This document shows, piece by piece, positions 9,358 through 20,321 of a stretch of DNA of 63,866 nucleotides (its first letter is position 1; each line of letters opens with the position of its first letter). This DNA comes from Secundilactobacillus pentosiphilus (GTDB lineage Bacteria; Bacillota; Bacilli; Lactobacillales; Lactobacillaceae), in the NCBI RefSeq assembly GCF_002217985.1, contig NZ_BCMI01000018.1, forward strand, positions 1 to 63,866, read 5' to 3'. The position numbers and the translations under genes are program-made. The notes beneath the pieces are model-generated. The model worked only from the letters and a program-made list of their open reading frames with translations. It was not told the origin of the DNA and did no database searches.

Positions 9358-10545
9358 ATGGCTAACTCACTCGATAAATTTCTATCGTCAAGTCTCTCAG
9401 ATTTGAAGTCAAAGGGTTTACTAAACTCTATTGATACTTTGCAAAAACCGAATGGTCCGATTATTGAAGTTAACGGTAAAGATTTGATTAACTTAGCATC
9501 AAATAACTACCTTGGGTTTGCAGACAAAGCTGAATTGATTGCAGCTTGCGTAGATGCTACTGAGAAGTGGGGTGTTGGTGCAGGTGCGGTTCGTCCGATT
9601 AACGGAACATTAAGTATTCATGATCAGCTCGAAAAAAAGATTGCTGAATTTAAAGGAACAGAAGATGCTTTAGCCTATCAATCAGGCTTCAATGCTAACA
9701 TGGGTTCCATTTCAGCTGTTATGGATAAGAACGATGCCATTTTGTCAGATGAGTTAAACCATGCTTCGATTATCGACGGCTGCCGCCTCTCCGGTGCTAA
9801 AATCATCCGGGTTAAGCACCGCGATATGGCAGACCTGGAACAGAAGGCTTCAGAAGCAGTTGCTAGTGGTTTATACAATAAGATTATGTATATCTCAGAC
9901 GGTGTTTTCTCAATGGACGGTGATGTTCAAGATCTGCCATCCGTAGTCAAAATTGCTGAGAAATATGATTTAATTACCTATATTGATGACGCTCACGGCT
10001 CCGGTGTTATGGGCAAAGGTAAGGGAACGGTTAAATCATTTGGCCTTCAGGATAAGATTGACTTCCAAATGGGCACCCTTTCTAAGGCTGTTGGTGTAGT
10101 TGGTGGTTACGTTGCTGGTAAAAAGCAATTGATCGACTGGCTGAAAGCACGTAGCCGCCCATTCCTATTCTCCACTTCGTTAACACCAGGATCTGCAGCC
10201 GCCGTTATTGAAGCTTTGGATGAAATTATGAACCATCCAGAATACGTTGAACAACTCTGGGACAACGCGGCTTACTTCAAGAAGAAATTAAGCGGTTTAG
10301 GCTTCAACATCGGTAAGTCCGAAACCCCGATCAGCCCCGTGATTATTGGGGACGAAAACAAGACCCAGCAATTCTCACAATTATTGCTTGAAAAAGGTGT
10401 TTATGCTAAACCAATTGTTTATCCAACTGTTCCTCTGGGAACTGGCCGAATCCGTAACATGCCGATCCGGACACACACTAAGGAAATGTTAGATAAAGCC
10501 ATCGATATTTACGCAGAAGTCGGTAAAGAATTGAACTATCTATAA
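9358..10545 (+). CDS. kbl: 2-amino-3-ketobutyrate CoA ligase (glycine C-acetyltransferase)
   Basis: This PLP enzyme of the alpha-oxoamine synthase family splits 2-amino-3-ketobutyrate with CoA to glycine and acetyl-CoA. Its 395 residues match the family. The PLP-binding lysine is Lys243 in [13 protein letters not shown], and the [17 protein letters not shown] and [12 protein letters not shown] segments are typical. AAGGAGG lies ahead of the ATG. AONS and SPT enzymes share this fold, but the threonine dehydrogenase gene starting 17 bases downstream fixes the role in threonine breakdown. Kbl consumes the unstable product of Tdh, so co-expression is expected. Confidence 0.92.
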   Translation: MANSLDKFLSSSLSDLKSKGLLNSIDTLQKPNGPIIEVNGKDLINLASNNYLGFADKAELIAACVDATEKWGVGAGAVRPINGTLSIHDQLEKKIAEFKGTEDALAYQSGFNANMGSISAVMDKNDAILSDELNHASIIDGCRLSGAKIIRVKHRDMADLEQKASEAVASGLYNKIMYISDGVFSMDGDVQDLPSVVKIAEKYDLITYIDDAHGSGVMGKGKGTVKSFGLQDKIDFQMGTLSKAVGVVGGYVAGKKQLIDWLKARSRPFLFSTSLTPGSAAAVIEALDEIMNHPEYVEQLWDNAAYFKKKLSGLGFNIGKSETPISPVIIGDENKTQQFSQLLLEKGVYAKPIVYPTVPLGTGRIRNMPIRTHTKEMLDKAIDIYAEVGKELNYL

Positions 10546-10562
10546 AAAGGGAGATGAACACA

Positions 10563-11510
10563 ATGAAAAAAGTATTAATTACAGGTGCGTTAGGTCAAAT
10601 TGGTTCAGAATTAGTTGAAAGATTACGGAAAGATTTAGGCGAAGATAACGTCATTGCAACTGATATTCGGAAACCTGAAGGTAACCCAACCGTAGAAAGC
10701 GGCCCGTTTGAAGTGTTAGACGTTAACGATGGCGATGCCATGTTAGAACTGGCTAAAAAGAATAACGTTGATACGGTGATTCATTTAGCAGCGCTGCTGT
10801 CAGCCGTTGCTGAACAAAAACCGCAAATGGCCTGGAACTTAAACATGACTGGGTTATATAACGCTTTGGAAACGGCTCGTATCGTTGATGCTGAATTCTT
10901 TGCACCAAGTTCAATCGGTGCCTTTGGTCCTAATACGCCTAAGGACAACACCCCTCAGGATACAATCATGCGCCCTACTACCATGTACGGGGTAACTAAA
11001 GTAGCCGGTGAATTATTAGAGGACTACTACTACACTAAGTTTGGTGTAGATACCCGAAGTGTTCGTTTCCCTGGTTTAATTTCTTACAAGACTTTACCAG
11101 GTGGCGGTACTACTGACTACGCTGTTGATATTTACTATGAAGCTTTGAGGAAGAGACACTACACCAGCTTCATCAAAGAAGGCAGCTACATGGATATGAT
11201 GTACATGCCAGATGCTATTGATGCCGTTGTTAAGCTTTTGAACGCTGATCCAGATAAGCTGGTCCACCGGAACTCATTCAACATTACGGCAATGTCCTTT
11301 GAACCTGAAGACATCAAGAAATCAATTCAAAAGATTATTCCTGACTTTGACATGGATTACGACGTTGACCCAGCTCGTCAAAAGATTGCTGATTCATGGC
11401 CAAACTCGATTGATGCTACTGCAGCTAAAGAAGAATGGGGCTTCTCACCTTCTTACGACCTCGATAAGATGACGGCCGACATGCTTGATAAGCTTAAAGA
11501 TCGAATTTAG
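10563..11510 (+). CDS. tdh: L-threonine 3-dehydrogenase, NAD-epimerase (SDR) type
   Basis: This enzyme oxidises L-threonine to 2-amino-3-ketobutyrate with NAD+. It is of the short extended-SDR type related to UDP-galactose epimerases, not the zinc-dependent E. coli type. The N-terminal GALGQIG Rossmann motif and the YGVTK catalytic Tyr-Lys motif are visible. The ATG at 10563 is chosen over the one at 10554 because AAAGGGAG directly abuts the earlier codon and is well spaced for the later one; this gives 315 residues. It forms an operon with kbl, ending in a strong terminator. The product would feed glycine and acetyl-CoA while generating NADH. Confidence 0.9.
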   Translation: MKKVLITGALGQIGSELVERLRKDLGEDNVIATDIRKPEGNPTVESGPFEVLDVNDGDAMLELAKKNNVDTVIHLAALLSAVAEQKPQMAWNLNMTGLYNALETARIVDAEFFAPSSIGAFGPNTPKDNTPQDTIMRPTTMYGVTKVAGELLEDYYYTKFGVDTRSVRFPGLISYKTLPGGGTTDYAVDIYYEALRKRHYTSFIKEGSYMDMMYMPDAIDAVVKLLNADPDKLVHRNSFNITAMSFEPEDIKKSIQKIIPDFDMDYDVDPARQKIADSWPNSIDATAAKEEWGFSPSYDLDKMTADMLDKLKDRI

Positions 11511-11530
11511 CTTTAAAAAACGAAGATACC

Positions 11531-11743
11531 GTGACATCATTCGGTAGATTCCAGAATTTAACACCCAAAACGTCCTCCCGATGGTCTTGATCGGGAGGAC
11601 GTTTTTTTGCTGTTGCATGGTCGGAGAATGGCCGGAACCTAAATTATGGAGCGGTTTAAGGCTACATTAAAGGCGCGTCTTACGTTGTATTTTAGTCAAG
11701 AAACCGACTGGAATCCTTATCAGTATAGACTTAAGTCACAGCC
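11531..11743 (+). repeat. Dispersed repeat, copy 1 (about 213 bp)
   Basis: The segment begins GTGAC...GGTAGATTCCAGAATTTA and ends ...GGAATCC...AAGTCAC. Its two ends are roughly inverted copies of each other. The same order of blocks recurs on the opposite strand at 48269-48482, with the central hairpin exchanged. Copy 1 carries the tdh terminator inside it. Confidence 0.6.
11567..11608 (+). terminator. Terminator of kbl-tdh
   Basis: A long stem built on CGTCCTCCCGAT and its exact complement is followed by TTTTTTT. It lies within the dispersed repeat. Confidence 0.9.
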
Positions 11744-11799
11744 CCTCAAGCACCCTGTTTTTCCACTGAAGGCGGATTGATATAAAGCTACTCGCACAC

Positions 11800-11902
11800 T
11801 AAAGCTCAAATTCCGACTAACCTAATAATGCCTGCTCCGACAAAGTCGCCGGAACAGGCATTATTAGGTTAAGTTCTGCGATCTAACGCATTTTATCGAT
11901 CA
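11800..11902 (-). repeat. Dispersed repeat, partial copy 3, with palindrome
   Basis: A near-perfect palindrome built on AACCTAATAATGCCTG and its complement (11819-11872) is flanked by sequence matching copy 2 at 48269-48482. It lies between the convergent tdh and kimA genes and could terminate transcription from either side. Confidence 0.6.
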
Positions 11903-11934
11903 ATCCCAGAACGAACCTTAAATCGTTTAGTTGA

Positions 11935-13770
11935 TTACTTCTTTAAGTGATAACTGTATGTCGAAACAATAATGTTTTGACGTGTATTCAGTGCGGTCCG
12001 CAGTCTTAGAGCAGTTTGGTTATGCAAAACATTTTGCCACGGCCGACGTGGTACGAATTGCGGTACCAAGACGGTAGTCGTAAAGTTGCGTTCATTTGCC
12101 CGCTTAGCAATTACATCGCAGAACCGTAATGTTGGCGTGATGATCGACCGGTAAGACGAGTGAATATCAACAAACCGAACATCAGGAAATTCGACTTTAA
12201 ACTTCTGCGCCGTTTTATGTTCCTTACGCGGATTCTCATCAAACGAGACGTGCATGGCAATCACGTAGTCACCTACTGAACGGGCATAATCAATGGCGTG
12301 AGCCGTTACTTGGGTCACATCACTAACTAACACGATGACGGTTGCCCCATCGTACTGGTGGTTAACTGCGTCACTATCCTCACTGACACGCAGTTGGTGC
12401 GCAACGTTAATGTAGTGACGATGAATTCGGTAGAACATGTAGATCACAGCAGGCATGACAATCAGATAAGGCCAAACGTTAGGAAAATGCAGGAAGAAGA
12501 GACAAACAACCAGTGCAAACGAAATGAAAGCTCCCAGGAAGTTAATGCAGGCTTTAAGTTGCCATTTACCCTCACGAACTCTAAACCAGTGCCGTATCAT
12601 TCCGGATTGAGATAACGTAAATGGCACGAAAACCCCAACGGCGTAAAGTGGAATTAACAGGCTTGTTTTCCCATGGAAGATGACAATCAGGAAAATCGCC
12701 CCAATGGCAAGTGAAATAATACCGTTTGAGTAACCTAACCGATCCCCACGGTCTAAATAAGCATGTGGCAAGAACTTATCCTTAGCCAGGTTGTAAGCCA
12801 GAATTGGGAAAGCCGAGAACCCAGTGTTAGCGGCAACTGCCAAAATAGCAGCCGTAGCTAATTGCAACAGATAATAAATCAAACCATGACCAAAAACAGC
12901 TTGACCAATTTGTGACAAAACGGTGTTATCAGCCATCGGCTTAATGCCTAGGTAGTAACTTAAGAAAGTAATACCACCGAAGAAGAACGCCAAAATTGCC
13001 GCCATAATGGCAAGTGTTGCACTGGCATTATGACTCTTAGGCTTCCGGAAATTAGGCACCGCGTTACTAATCGCTTCAACCCCTGTCAGAGACGAAGAAC
13101 CACTGGAGAACGCACGGAGGAACAGTACCAGGGTCATTCCCTGGACTGGAGCACCAACGGCCGCTGAGGCATGGTATGCAACGTGCCCGGTAACGATTTC
13201 AAAGATTCCCCAGCCAATCATGATAAAGATCATGAGGATAAAGAAGTAAACCGGTAACGTCAGCAACGAGGCTGACTCTCGCAACCCTCGCAAGTTCATT
13301 CCCATAATCATCAAAACTAAAATGATTGAAATACCGACTTGGTGAGCACTAAGGGCGGGTATTGCAGAAATAATAGCATCAGTACCAGAAGTAACAGAAA
13401 CCGCCACGGTCAGCATATAATCGACCAGCAGAGAGCCACCAGCAACTAACCCAGCCGGCTGCCCCCAGTTGGTTGTTGCAACAACGTATGCGCCTCCCCC
13501 TGATGGGTAGGCGTGAATGATTTGTTGGTATGACAACGTGATTGCGAACAGTAAAACCAAAACTAAAGCAGCAACCCAAAGTTGGTACATCAACGCTGCT
13601 GCTGAGAGTGTGATTAAAACTGTTGTAATTTGTTCAGTCCCATATGCGACTGAAGATAACGCATCAGAAGAGAGTAAGGCCAGCGCTTTAAACTTAGTTA
13701 ACGCCTGTCCGCCCTCGTCCGTTGTCTTCAACGGCTTACCAATGAGTAACCGTTTCAAATAACGCCACAT
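11935..13770 (-). CDS. kimA: KimA-like high-affinity potassium importer
   Basis: This 611-residue transporter has about twelve membrane segments followed by a cytoplasmic C-terminal domain of about 150 residues. It closely follows Bacillus KimA (YdaO) from the N-terminal SSDALSSVAYGTEQI to the C-terminal YHLKK. KimA proteins import K+ with protons and belong to the APC/KUP fold. YPSGGGAYVVA and FSSGSSSLTGVEAISNA are conserved family stretches. In Bacillus both the gene (riboswitch) and the protein respond to c-di-AMP. Here the leader has no recognisable ydaO-type riboswitch, but it has a strong hairpin next to the ribosome site. General databases may label it simply an APC permease. Confidence 0.8.
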   Translation of the reverse strand: MWRYLKRLLIGKPLKTTDEGGQALTKFKALALLSSDALSSVAYGTEQITTVLITLSAAALMYQLWVAALVLVLLFAITLSYQQIIHAYPSGGGAYVVATTNWGQPAGLVAGGSLLVDYMLTVAVSVTSGTDAIISAIPALSAHQVGISIILVLMIMGMNLRGLRESASLLTLPVYFFILMIFIMIGWGIFEIVTGHVAYHASAAVGAPVQGMTLVLFLRAFSSGSSSLTGVEAISNAVPNFRKPKSHNASATLAIMAAILAFFFGGITFLSYYLGIKPMADNTVLSQIGQAVFGHGLIYYLLQLATAAILAVAANTGFSAFPILAYNLAKDKFLPHAYLDRGDRLGYSNGIISLAIGAIFLIVIFHGKTSLLIPLYAVGVFVPFTLSQSGMIRHWFRVREGKWQLKACINFLGAFISFALVVCLFFLHFPNVWPYLIVMPAVIYMFYRIHRHYINVAHQLRVSEDSDAVNHQYDGATVIVLVSDVTQVTAHAIDYARSVGDYVIAMHVSFDENPRKEHKTAQKFKVEFPDVRFVDIHSSYRSIITPTLRFCDVIAKRANERNFTTTVLVPQFVPRRPWQNVLHNQTALRLRTALNTRQNIIVSTYSYHLKK

Positions 13771-13798
13771 GATTTTTACTCCTTTATCGACGAATAAC

Positions 13799-13833
13799 AG
13801 CTATCAACCACATGACCACAGTAGCTGATAGCT
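13799..13833 (-). promoter_or_regulatory. Leader hairpin upstream of kimA
   Basis: A 13-bp stem with two wobble pairs and a 9-base loop lies in the leader, about 18 bases ahead of the AAAGGAG of kimA. No T-run follows, so it is not a classical terminator. It may be a translation or stability element. Confidence 0.5.
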
Positions 13834-14026
13834 CCCTTCGAAAATTTATATCTAAAAATAGGTGAATGCCGCAAATGGGTATGCAAAATCAATTGGTATT
13901 GTACAACAAACCATCACGGGAAAGCAAGCTGTTAAAAAACAATCAGCAAAGCTTGATAAATAAACCCCAATAAACGATTTATTCTGATTAAAATCAAGCG
14001 TAATCTTCATCATCACGCCAACAAAA

Positions 14027-14060
14027 AAGCACCTGAAACGACCAGTCGTTTCAGGTGCTT
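14027..14060 (-). terminator. Terminator of groESL
   Basis: An essentially perfect 15-16-bp stem built on AAGCACCTGAAACGAC is followed by TTTTTT on the minus strand, some 35 bases past groEL. The 13834-14026 interval shows nothing else clear. Confidence 0.9.
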
Positions 14061-14096
14061 TATTAGCATTTAAACGATAACGGTTTAAACGGGATA

Positions 14097-15731
<1,635 letters not shown>

Positions 15732-15790
15732 TTAACTTCACCTCATAAAATAATTTAGTTTAAAGATTTAGTTCTAGTTAGATTCCGAAA

Positions 15791-16075
15791 CTAGTCGACG
15801 ATTGCGACAAGATCCTTTTCGTGAACAACTAGATAAGAGTCACCGTTATACTTAACTTCAGTGCCTGCGTATTTATCAAATAAGACAGTGTCGCCTTCTT
15901 TAACACTTGGCGCAACCTTGTCACCATTGTCAAGCACACGGCCACTACCTACAGCAATGACTTTACCAGTTTGTGGTTTTTCCTGAGCATTGCTTGCTAG
16001 TACGATGCCACCAACAGTTTGTTCTTCTTCTTCTTGTGCTTGTAAAATTACACGGTCTCCTAACGGTTTTAACAC
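15791..16075 (-). CDS. groS: Co-chaperonin GroES
   Basis: This 94-residue co-chaperonin caps the GroEL ring. Family marks are [12 protein letters not shown] at the start, the mobile-loop region around [18 protein letters not shown], and the [15 protein letters not shown] segment. The start codon is GTG, eight bases after a GGAGGG ribosome site, and the reading frame agrees with family length only from there. It leads the operon with groEL and is preceded by promoter and CIRCE sequences. Confidence 0.97.
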   Translation of the reverse strand: MLKPLGDRVILQAQEEEEQTVGGIVLASNAQEKPQTGKVIAVGSGRVLDNGDKVAPSVKEGDTVLFDKYAGTEVKYNGDSYLVVHEKDLVAIVD

Positions 16076-16111
16076 TTGAATCCCTCCAATAAATATAAGT
16101 TTTTAGCACTA

Positions 16112-16138
16112 TTAGCACTCACCTAACATAAGTGCTAA
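16112..16138. promoter_or_regulatory. CIRCE operator (HrcA site)
   Basis: TTAGCACTC, nine bases, then AAGTGCTAA: one mismatch from the consensus inverted repeat. An extra half-site lies at 16102-16110. It sits between the promoter and groES, so HrcA repression is expected. Confidence 0.93.
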
Positions 16139-16149
16139 CCACAGTTAAT

Positions 16150-16178
16150 ACTATAAAATTATTCCCACCCAAATGCAA
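16150..16178 (-). promoter_or_regulatory. groESL promoter
   Basis: TTGCAT (16173-16178) and TATAGT (16150-16155) are 17 bases apart on the minus strand, directly upstream of CIRCE. Confidence 0.75.
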
Positions 16179-16248
16179 GTCATTTACCTAAAAAATCGGT
16201 AATTTACTAAATTTTGTGAAGATGTCAGCCAGTTTATGGGAAAACAAA

Positions 16249-16292
16249 AAGCAACCTCCCGTTCAGTTCGTTAACTGATCGTAAGACTGCTT
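16249..16292 (-). terminator. Terminator of rex
   Basis: A 20-position stem with two mismatches and an AACG loop is followed by TTTTTGTTTT on the minus strand. It is placed between rex and the groESL promoter. Confidence 0.85.
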
Positions 16293-16353
16293 CTTTTCAT
16301 TCCTATTTAGTTGTTATCATTTAAATGGTCAACCTGCTATCATTTGTGAACGA

Positions 16354-16998
16354 CTAGTTTTCTTCATTATCATTATAATGATCCAAGAAGTAGATCAAGG
16401 TTTGCAGTTCATTCGTCAAATCAACGTTTTGAACCCGAACGTTAGTTGGTACCGACACCCGTAATGGCGTAAAGTTAAGAATACCGACAACGCCGCCGGC
16501 AACCGCATCATCCGTTACGTTTTGGGCAACGGATTCAGGCACCGTCAAAATGACAATCTTGATTTGCTGATCTTCCAGCTGCTTTCTTAATTCTGACATT
16601 GGATAAATTGGGACACCGCTCTGAACGGTATTAGCCAAGTCCGGACGGATATCAAATGCAGCACTGATCCGGACGTTACTGTTCTGATGAAAATTAAAGT
16701 TTAAAAGCGCATTCCCTAAATTACCAACACCAATTAACGCAACGTTAGTCAGCTTATCCTGGTTTAAAATCTTTTTGAAGAATTTTAATAGGGTATCAAC
16801 GTCATACCCGTACCCACGTTTTCCAAGAGCACCAAAGTATGAGAAATCACGCCGTATCGTTGCTGAATCAACCTTAACAGCCTCAGAAAGTTCCGTTGAT
16901 GATACGCGGTTTTTCTCGGCATCATGCAATATATTTAAGTAACGATAATAGATAGGCAACCGTTTTGCAGTGGCTTTAGGAATCTTAATTTCTGCCAA
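16354..16998 (-). CDS. rex: Redox-sensing transcriptional repressor Rex
   Basis: This 214-residue homodimeric repressor senses the NADH/NAD+ ratio. The N-terminal winged helix ([17 protein letters not shown]...[14 protein letters not shown]) binds DNA, and the C-terminal Rossmann domain begins with [11 protein letters not shown]. The protein starts at TTG, spaced by AAGAAAA from the GAGG site. It is transcribed away from the ABC-F gene, and a probable Rex box in the shared upstream region suggests autoregulation. In Firmicutes Rex controls fermentation genes. The ald and kbl-tdh promoters in this window show only half-site matches, so a link to them is not established. Confidence 0.95.
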   Translation of the reverse strand: MAEIKIPKATAKRLPIYYRYLNILHDAEKNRVSSTELSEAVKVDSATIRRDFSYFGALGKRGYGYDVDTLLKFFKKILNQDKLTNVALIGVGNLGNALLNFNFHQNSNVRISAAFDIRPDLANTVQSGVPIYPMSELRKQLEDQQIKIVILTVPESVAQNVTDDAVAGGVVGILNFTPLRVSVPTNVRVQNVDLTNELQTLIYFLDHYNDNEEN

Positions 16999-17140
16999 TT
17001 TTCTTTCCTCCCCGTGAACTTTACTTGATTAAAATAATCGGTATAACGTATTTTTTAATCATTAAAATTATCGCGATTTTATAAAAATAACTAAGCTTGT
17101 GAAAACATCATTCTAGTTAATTGTAGCATACTGGCTCGTT

Positions 17141-17158
17141 TTGTGAAATAATTTTCAA
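17141..17158. promoter_or_regulatory. Probable Rex box
   Basis: TTGTGAAATAATTTTCAA keeps the perfect left half of the TTGTGAA-N4-TTCACAA consensus and five of seven bases in the right half. It lies between the divergent rex and ABC-F genes. Confidence 0.55.
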
Positions 17159-17246
17159 TAAAAAATCATGAACATTTCATCTGCCCTATCAGATTCTTAC
17201 TATTTAATGGTAAAATAGTTGCACATAGAAAGGTAGCTGATACGAC

Positions 17247-19205
17247 ATGTTATTACAAGTTCAGCAAGTAACACGCCGGTTCGGCGCGGATACTCTTTTT
17301 GACAATGTCAGTCTGGATGTTCCCGAACATGGACGGGTAGCACTTGTTGGCCGGAATGGTGCGGGCAAGTCGACCTTGATTCGCATGATTACGGGAATTG
17401 ATGCACCAGATGAAGGTAAAATCATCTATAAAAAAGGGATGACCATTGGGTATTTAGCCCAAGATACCGGTCTTGATTCGAATAAATCAATTTGGGAAGA
17501 AATGGCCAGTGTTTTTCAGGACCTGCAGGACCAAGAAACTGAATTACATCATTTGGAAGAACAAATGAGTGATCCAGAAGTGATCAATGATCAAGAACAG
17601 TTTGAACAACTTTCAAAAACCTATGATCAGCGGCAAACTGCTTTTAAAAATAATAATGGCTATGGCTACCGGGCTGAGATTCGCGGTGTTCTTCACGGCT
17701 TTGAATTTGGCGAAGCAGACTATGACCGCTCAGTTAACGAACTATCCGGCGGCCAAAAGACCCAGTTAGCACTGGCTAAATTGCTGCTTGAAAAACGCGA
17801 TTTACTGGTTTTAGATGAACCTACTAACCACTTGGATGTTGAAACGCTAACTTGGCTTGAAGGTTATATTCAATCCTATAAAGGTGCCTTATTGATTGTT
17901 TCCCATGACCGCTACTTCCTCGATCGACTGGTCACGGAAGTTTACGAAATGTCCATGGGAACCGTTACTCACTTTCACGGTAACTATTCTGCTTACGTCA
18001 CTCAAAAGGCAGCGCAATTACAGCGCCAATGGAAAGAATACGATAAACAGCAACATAAAATCTCGCAGCTAGAAGACTTTGTTAACCGTAACATTGTCCG
18101 AGCATCGACGACCAAACGGGCGCAGGCCAGACGCAAACAGCTTCAAAAAATGGATCGAATGACGCGTCCAGAATCCGATGATAAAGTGGCCCATTTTGCC
18201 TTCACACCCCATCGTCAAAGCGGTAATATCGTTTTAACAGTAAAGGATCTGGCCGTGGGCTATGAACCGGATAAGGTGTTAGCACAGCCCATCAACATTG
18301 ACGTTAAAAAACACCAGGCAATCGCCATTGTTGGTCCTAACGGCGTTGGCAAATCAACTCTTTTAAAAACGATTTTGGGGAAAATTCCCGCACTCGCTGG
18401 CAGTGTCTCTTATGGCACTGGCGTTGATACTGGTTACTATGATCAAGAGCAAAAGTCATTACACAGCAATAAAACCGTTTTAGCTGAGCTCTGGGATGAT
18501 CACCCCACAACGCCAGAAAAGGATATCCGAACCATTCTTGGCAGTTTCTTGTTTACTGGAGAAGACGTGGACAAAATGGTTCACAGTCTCAGCGGCGGTG
18601 AAAAAGCCCGGCTGCTGTTAACCAAGTTGGCATTTAAACACGATAACTTCCTGATTTTGGATGAACCAACTAACCATTTGGATATTGATAGCCGGCAAGT
18701 GCTTGAAAATACCCTGAATGATTTTGATGGCACGATTCTCTTCGTTTCTCATGACCGTTACTTTATCAATCAAATTGCGACTTCAGTCATTGAGCTGTCC
18801 GCTAAGGGCTCCGAACTTTTCCTTGGGGATTACGATTACTACATCGAAAAGAAGCAGGAACAAGCTGCCGTTGCGGAAAAGAAACGGGCAGAAGCCGAAG
18901 AAAAGGATCCGAGCCTTGCTGTCAAACCGGTTAGTCAAAACAAGCAAAACTATCAGCAATCCAAAGAACGTCAGAAACAAGAACGAAAATTGAACCGTCA
19001 AGTAGAAATGCTAGAACAGCAGCTTAACGATTTAACCGACCAAAAGAGCCAGGTGGAAACCACCATGACCCAACCAGACGTTTTTTCGGATCAAGCAAAG
19101 ATGGCGGCATTACAAAAACAGCTCGAAGAAATCACTAAGCAGATAGAAGCCACTGAAAACGACTGGGAAGAATCCTCCCTAGCCCTGGAAGACTTATCGG
19201 ATTAG
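17247..19205 (+). CDS. ABC-F family ATPase (YdiF-like, ribosome-associated)
   Basis: This 652-residue soluble protein holds two ABC ATPase domains and no membrane domain. The first domain has Walker A GRNGAGKS near residue 37, signature LSGGQ and DEPTNHLD. The second has GPNGVGKS, LSGGE and DEPTNHLD. A charged linker joins them, and a C-terminal coiled coil of about 90 residues follows. ABC-F proteins act on the ribosome's E site. The position beside rex and tsaD matches Bacillus ydiF, which supports a housekeeping translation role rather than antibiotic resistance. It is monocistronic, with its own terminator. Confidence 0.9.
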   Translation: MLLQVQQVTRRFGADTLFDNVSLDVPEHGRVALVGRNGAGKSTLIRMITGIDAPDEGKIIYKKGMTIGYLAQDTGLDSNKSIWEEMASVFQDLQDQETELHHLEEQMSDPEVINDQEQFEQLSKTYDQRQTAFKNNNGYGYRAEIRGVLHGFEFGEADYDRSVNELSGGQKTQLALAKLLLEKRDLLVLDEPTNHLDVETLTWLEGYIQSYKGALLIVSHDRYFLDRLVTEVYEMSMGTVTHFHGNYSAYVTQKAAQLQRQWKEYDKQQHKISQLEDFVNRNIVRASTTKRAQARRKQLQKMDRMTRPESDDKVAHFAFTPHRQSGNIVLTVKDLAVGYEPDKVLAQPINIDVKKHQAIAIVGPNGVGKSTLLKTILGKIPALAGSVSYGTGVDTGYYDQEQKSLHSNKTVLAELWDDHPTTPEKDIRTILGSFLFTGEDVDKMVHSLSGGEKARLLLTKLAFKHDNFLILDEPTNHLDIDSRQVLENTLNDFDGTILFVSHDRYFINQIATSVIELSAKGSELFLGDYDYYIEKKQEQAAVAEKKRAEAEEKDPSLAVKPVSQNKQNYQQSKERQKQERKLNRQVEMLEQQLNDLTDQKSQVETTMTQPDVFSDQAKMAALQKQLEEITKQIEATENDWEESSLALEDLSD

Positions 19206-19222
19206 TTCGAGATACCAAAAGA

Positions 19223-19249
19223 CAGATTTTCCGAGATTGGGAAAATCTG
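19223..19249 (+). terminator. Terminator between ABC-F gene and tsaD
   Basis: A 10-bp CAGATTTTCC stem is followed by CCTTTTTTA on the plus strand. The genes converge here, and the reverse side has TTTT as well, so it may serve both. Confidence 0.85.
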
Positions 19250-19274
19250 CCTTTTTTATTATCTTTAAACGTGA

Positions 19275-20297
19275 TTAAGACGCGATCCAGTCAAACTCTA
19301 GACTAGGATCAGCATTCAAACTCATATCGCCAAACTGCTTGAGTTGATAACCGACGTAACCAGCTGCCCCGATCATAGCGGCGTTATCACCACAGAGCTT
19401 AAGCGGTGCTTTGACAAAATCAACGTTTTCAAAAGCCTTCAGCTCTAAGTCCAGGCGCTCGCGTAAGCCTTTATTAGCTGCCACACCCCCGGCTAGGATC
19501 AATTGCTTTACCGGATAAGCATCCAGTGCACGCACCGTCTTATCGGCTAGTACGTCCACCACCGCCTGCTGGAAACTTGCCGCCAAATCTTCACGATTCA
19601 GCGTTTCACCAATTTGGTCGGCATGATGAACCGTGTTGATAAAAGCGCTCTTCAGACCGCTAAAGCTAAAATCAAACGACTCTGAATCATCCATCGCTCG
19701 CGGAAAGTTAAAGGTATCCTTCCCTAAATGCGCCAGTCGGTCCACCTCTGGGCCAGCTGGATAGTTAATCCCTAACACCCGGCCAATCTTATCATAAGCT
19801 TCACCAGCTGCATCATCACGGGTCTCACCAATGATTTCAAACTTGCCCGGTCCCGCTAAATAAACTAACTCCGTATGCCCACCGGAAACTAAAAGTGCCA
19901 GTGCTGGAAATTCAATGGGCTTTACGTACTGGGCAGCGTAAATATGCCCAGCCATGTGATTGACCGGGATAAGTGGCAGATTATGGGCATAGGCCACTGT
20001 TTTAGCAGCGGTCACACCAATTAACAACGCACCAACTAGCCCTGGCCCGTACGTGACGGCCACGGCTGCTAAATCTTCATAGGTCACCGAAGCTTGCGAC
20101 ATGGCCAAATCAATACAGTCGGTGATCTGTTCAATATGGTGCCGACTGGCCACTTCGGGCACGACGCCGCCAAACCGCTGATGGCTCTTAATTTGAGTGG
20201 CAACAATATTGGAAAGAATTTTATCCCCATTTTCAATTACCGCCACACTCGTTTCATCACAACTTGACTCAAAAGCCAAGATTAAATTTCGTTCCAC
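19275..20297 (-). CDS. tsaD: tRNA N6-threonylcarbamoyladenosine transferase TsaD
   Basis: TsaD transfers the threonylcarbamoyl group to A37 of ANN-decoding tRNAs, with TsaB and TsaE. The 340-residue ASKHA-fold protein shows the metal-binding HMAGH motif near residue 111, LVSGGHTEL near 136, and [12 protein letters not shown] and [12 protein letters not shown] in the C-terminal half. The start is GTG with GGGAGAG eight bases upstream. It ends the tsaB-rimI-rimI2-tsaD cluster, where the subunit partner TsaB is encoded. TsaE and TsaC are not in the window. Confidence 0.96.
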   Translation of the reverse strand: MERNLILAFESSCDETSVAVIENGDKILSNIVATQIKSHQRFGGVVPEVASRHHIEQITDCIDLAMSQASVTYEDLAAVAVTYGPGLVGALLIGVTAAKTVAYAHNLPLIPVNHMAGHIYAAQYVKPIEFPALALLVSGGHTELVYLAGPGKFEIIGETRDDAAGEAYDKIGRVLGINYPAGPEVDRLAHLGKDTFNFPRAMDDSESFDFSFSGLKSAFINTVHHADQIGETLNREDLAASFQQAVVDVLADKTVRALDAYPVKQLILAGGVAANKGLRERLDLELKAFENVDFVKAPLKLCGDNAAMIGAAGYVGYQLKQFGDMSLNADPSLEFDWIAS

Positions 20298-20321
20298 GTT
20301 CAGTTCTCTCCCTTCGTGCCC

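Noticed and set aside
17247-19205. ABC-F gene as an antibiotic-resistance factor
   Set aside because: Its position beside rex and tsaD and its YdiF-like layout point to the core translation paralogue.
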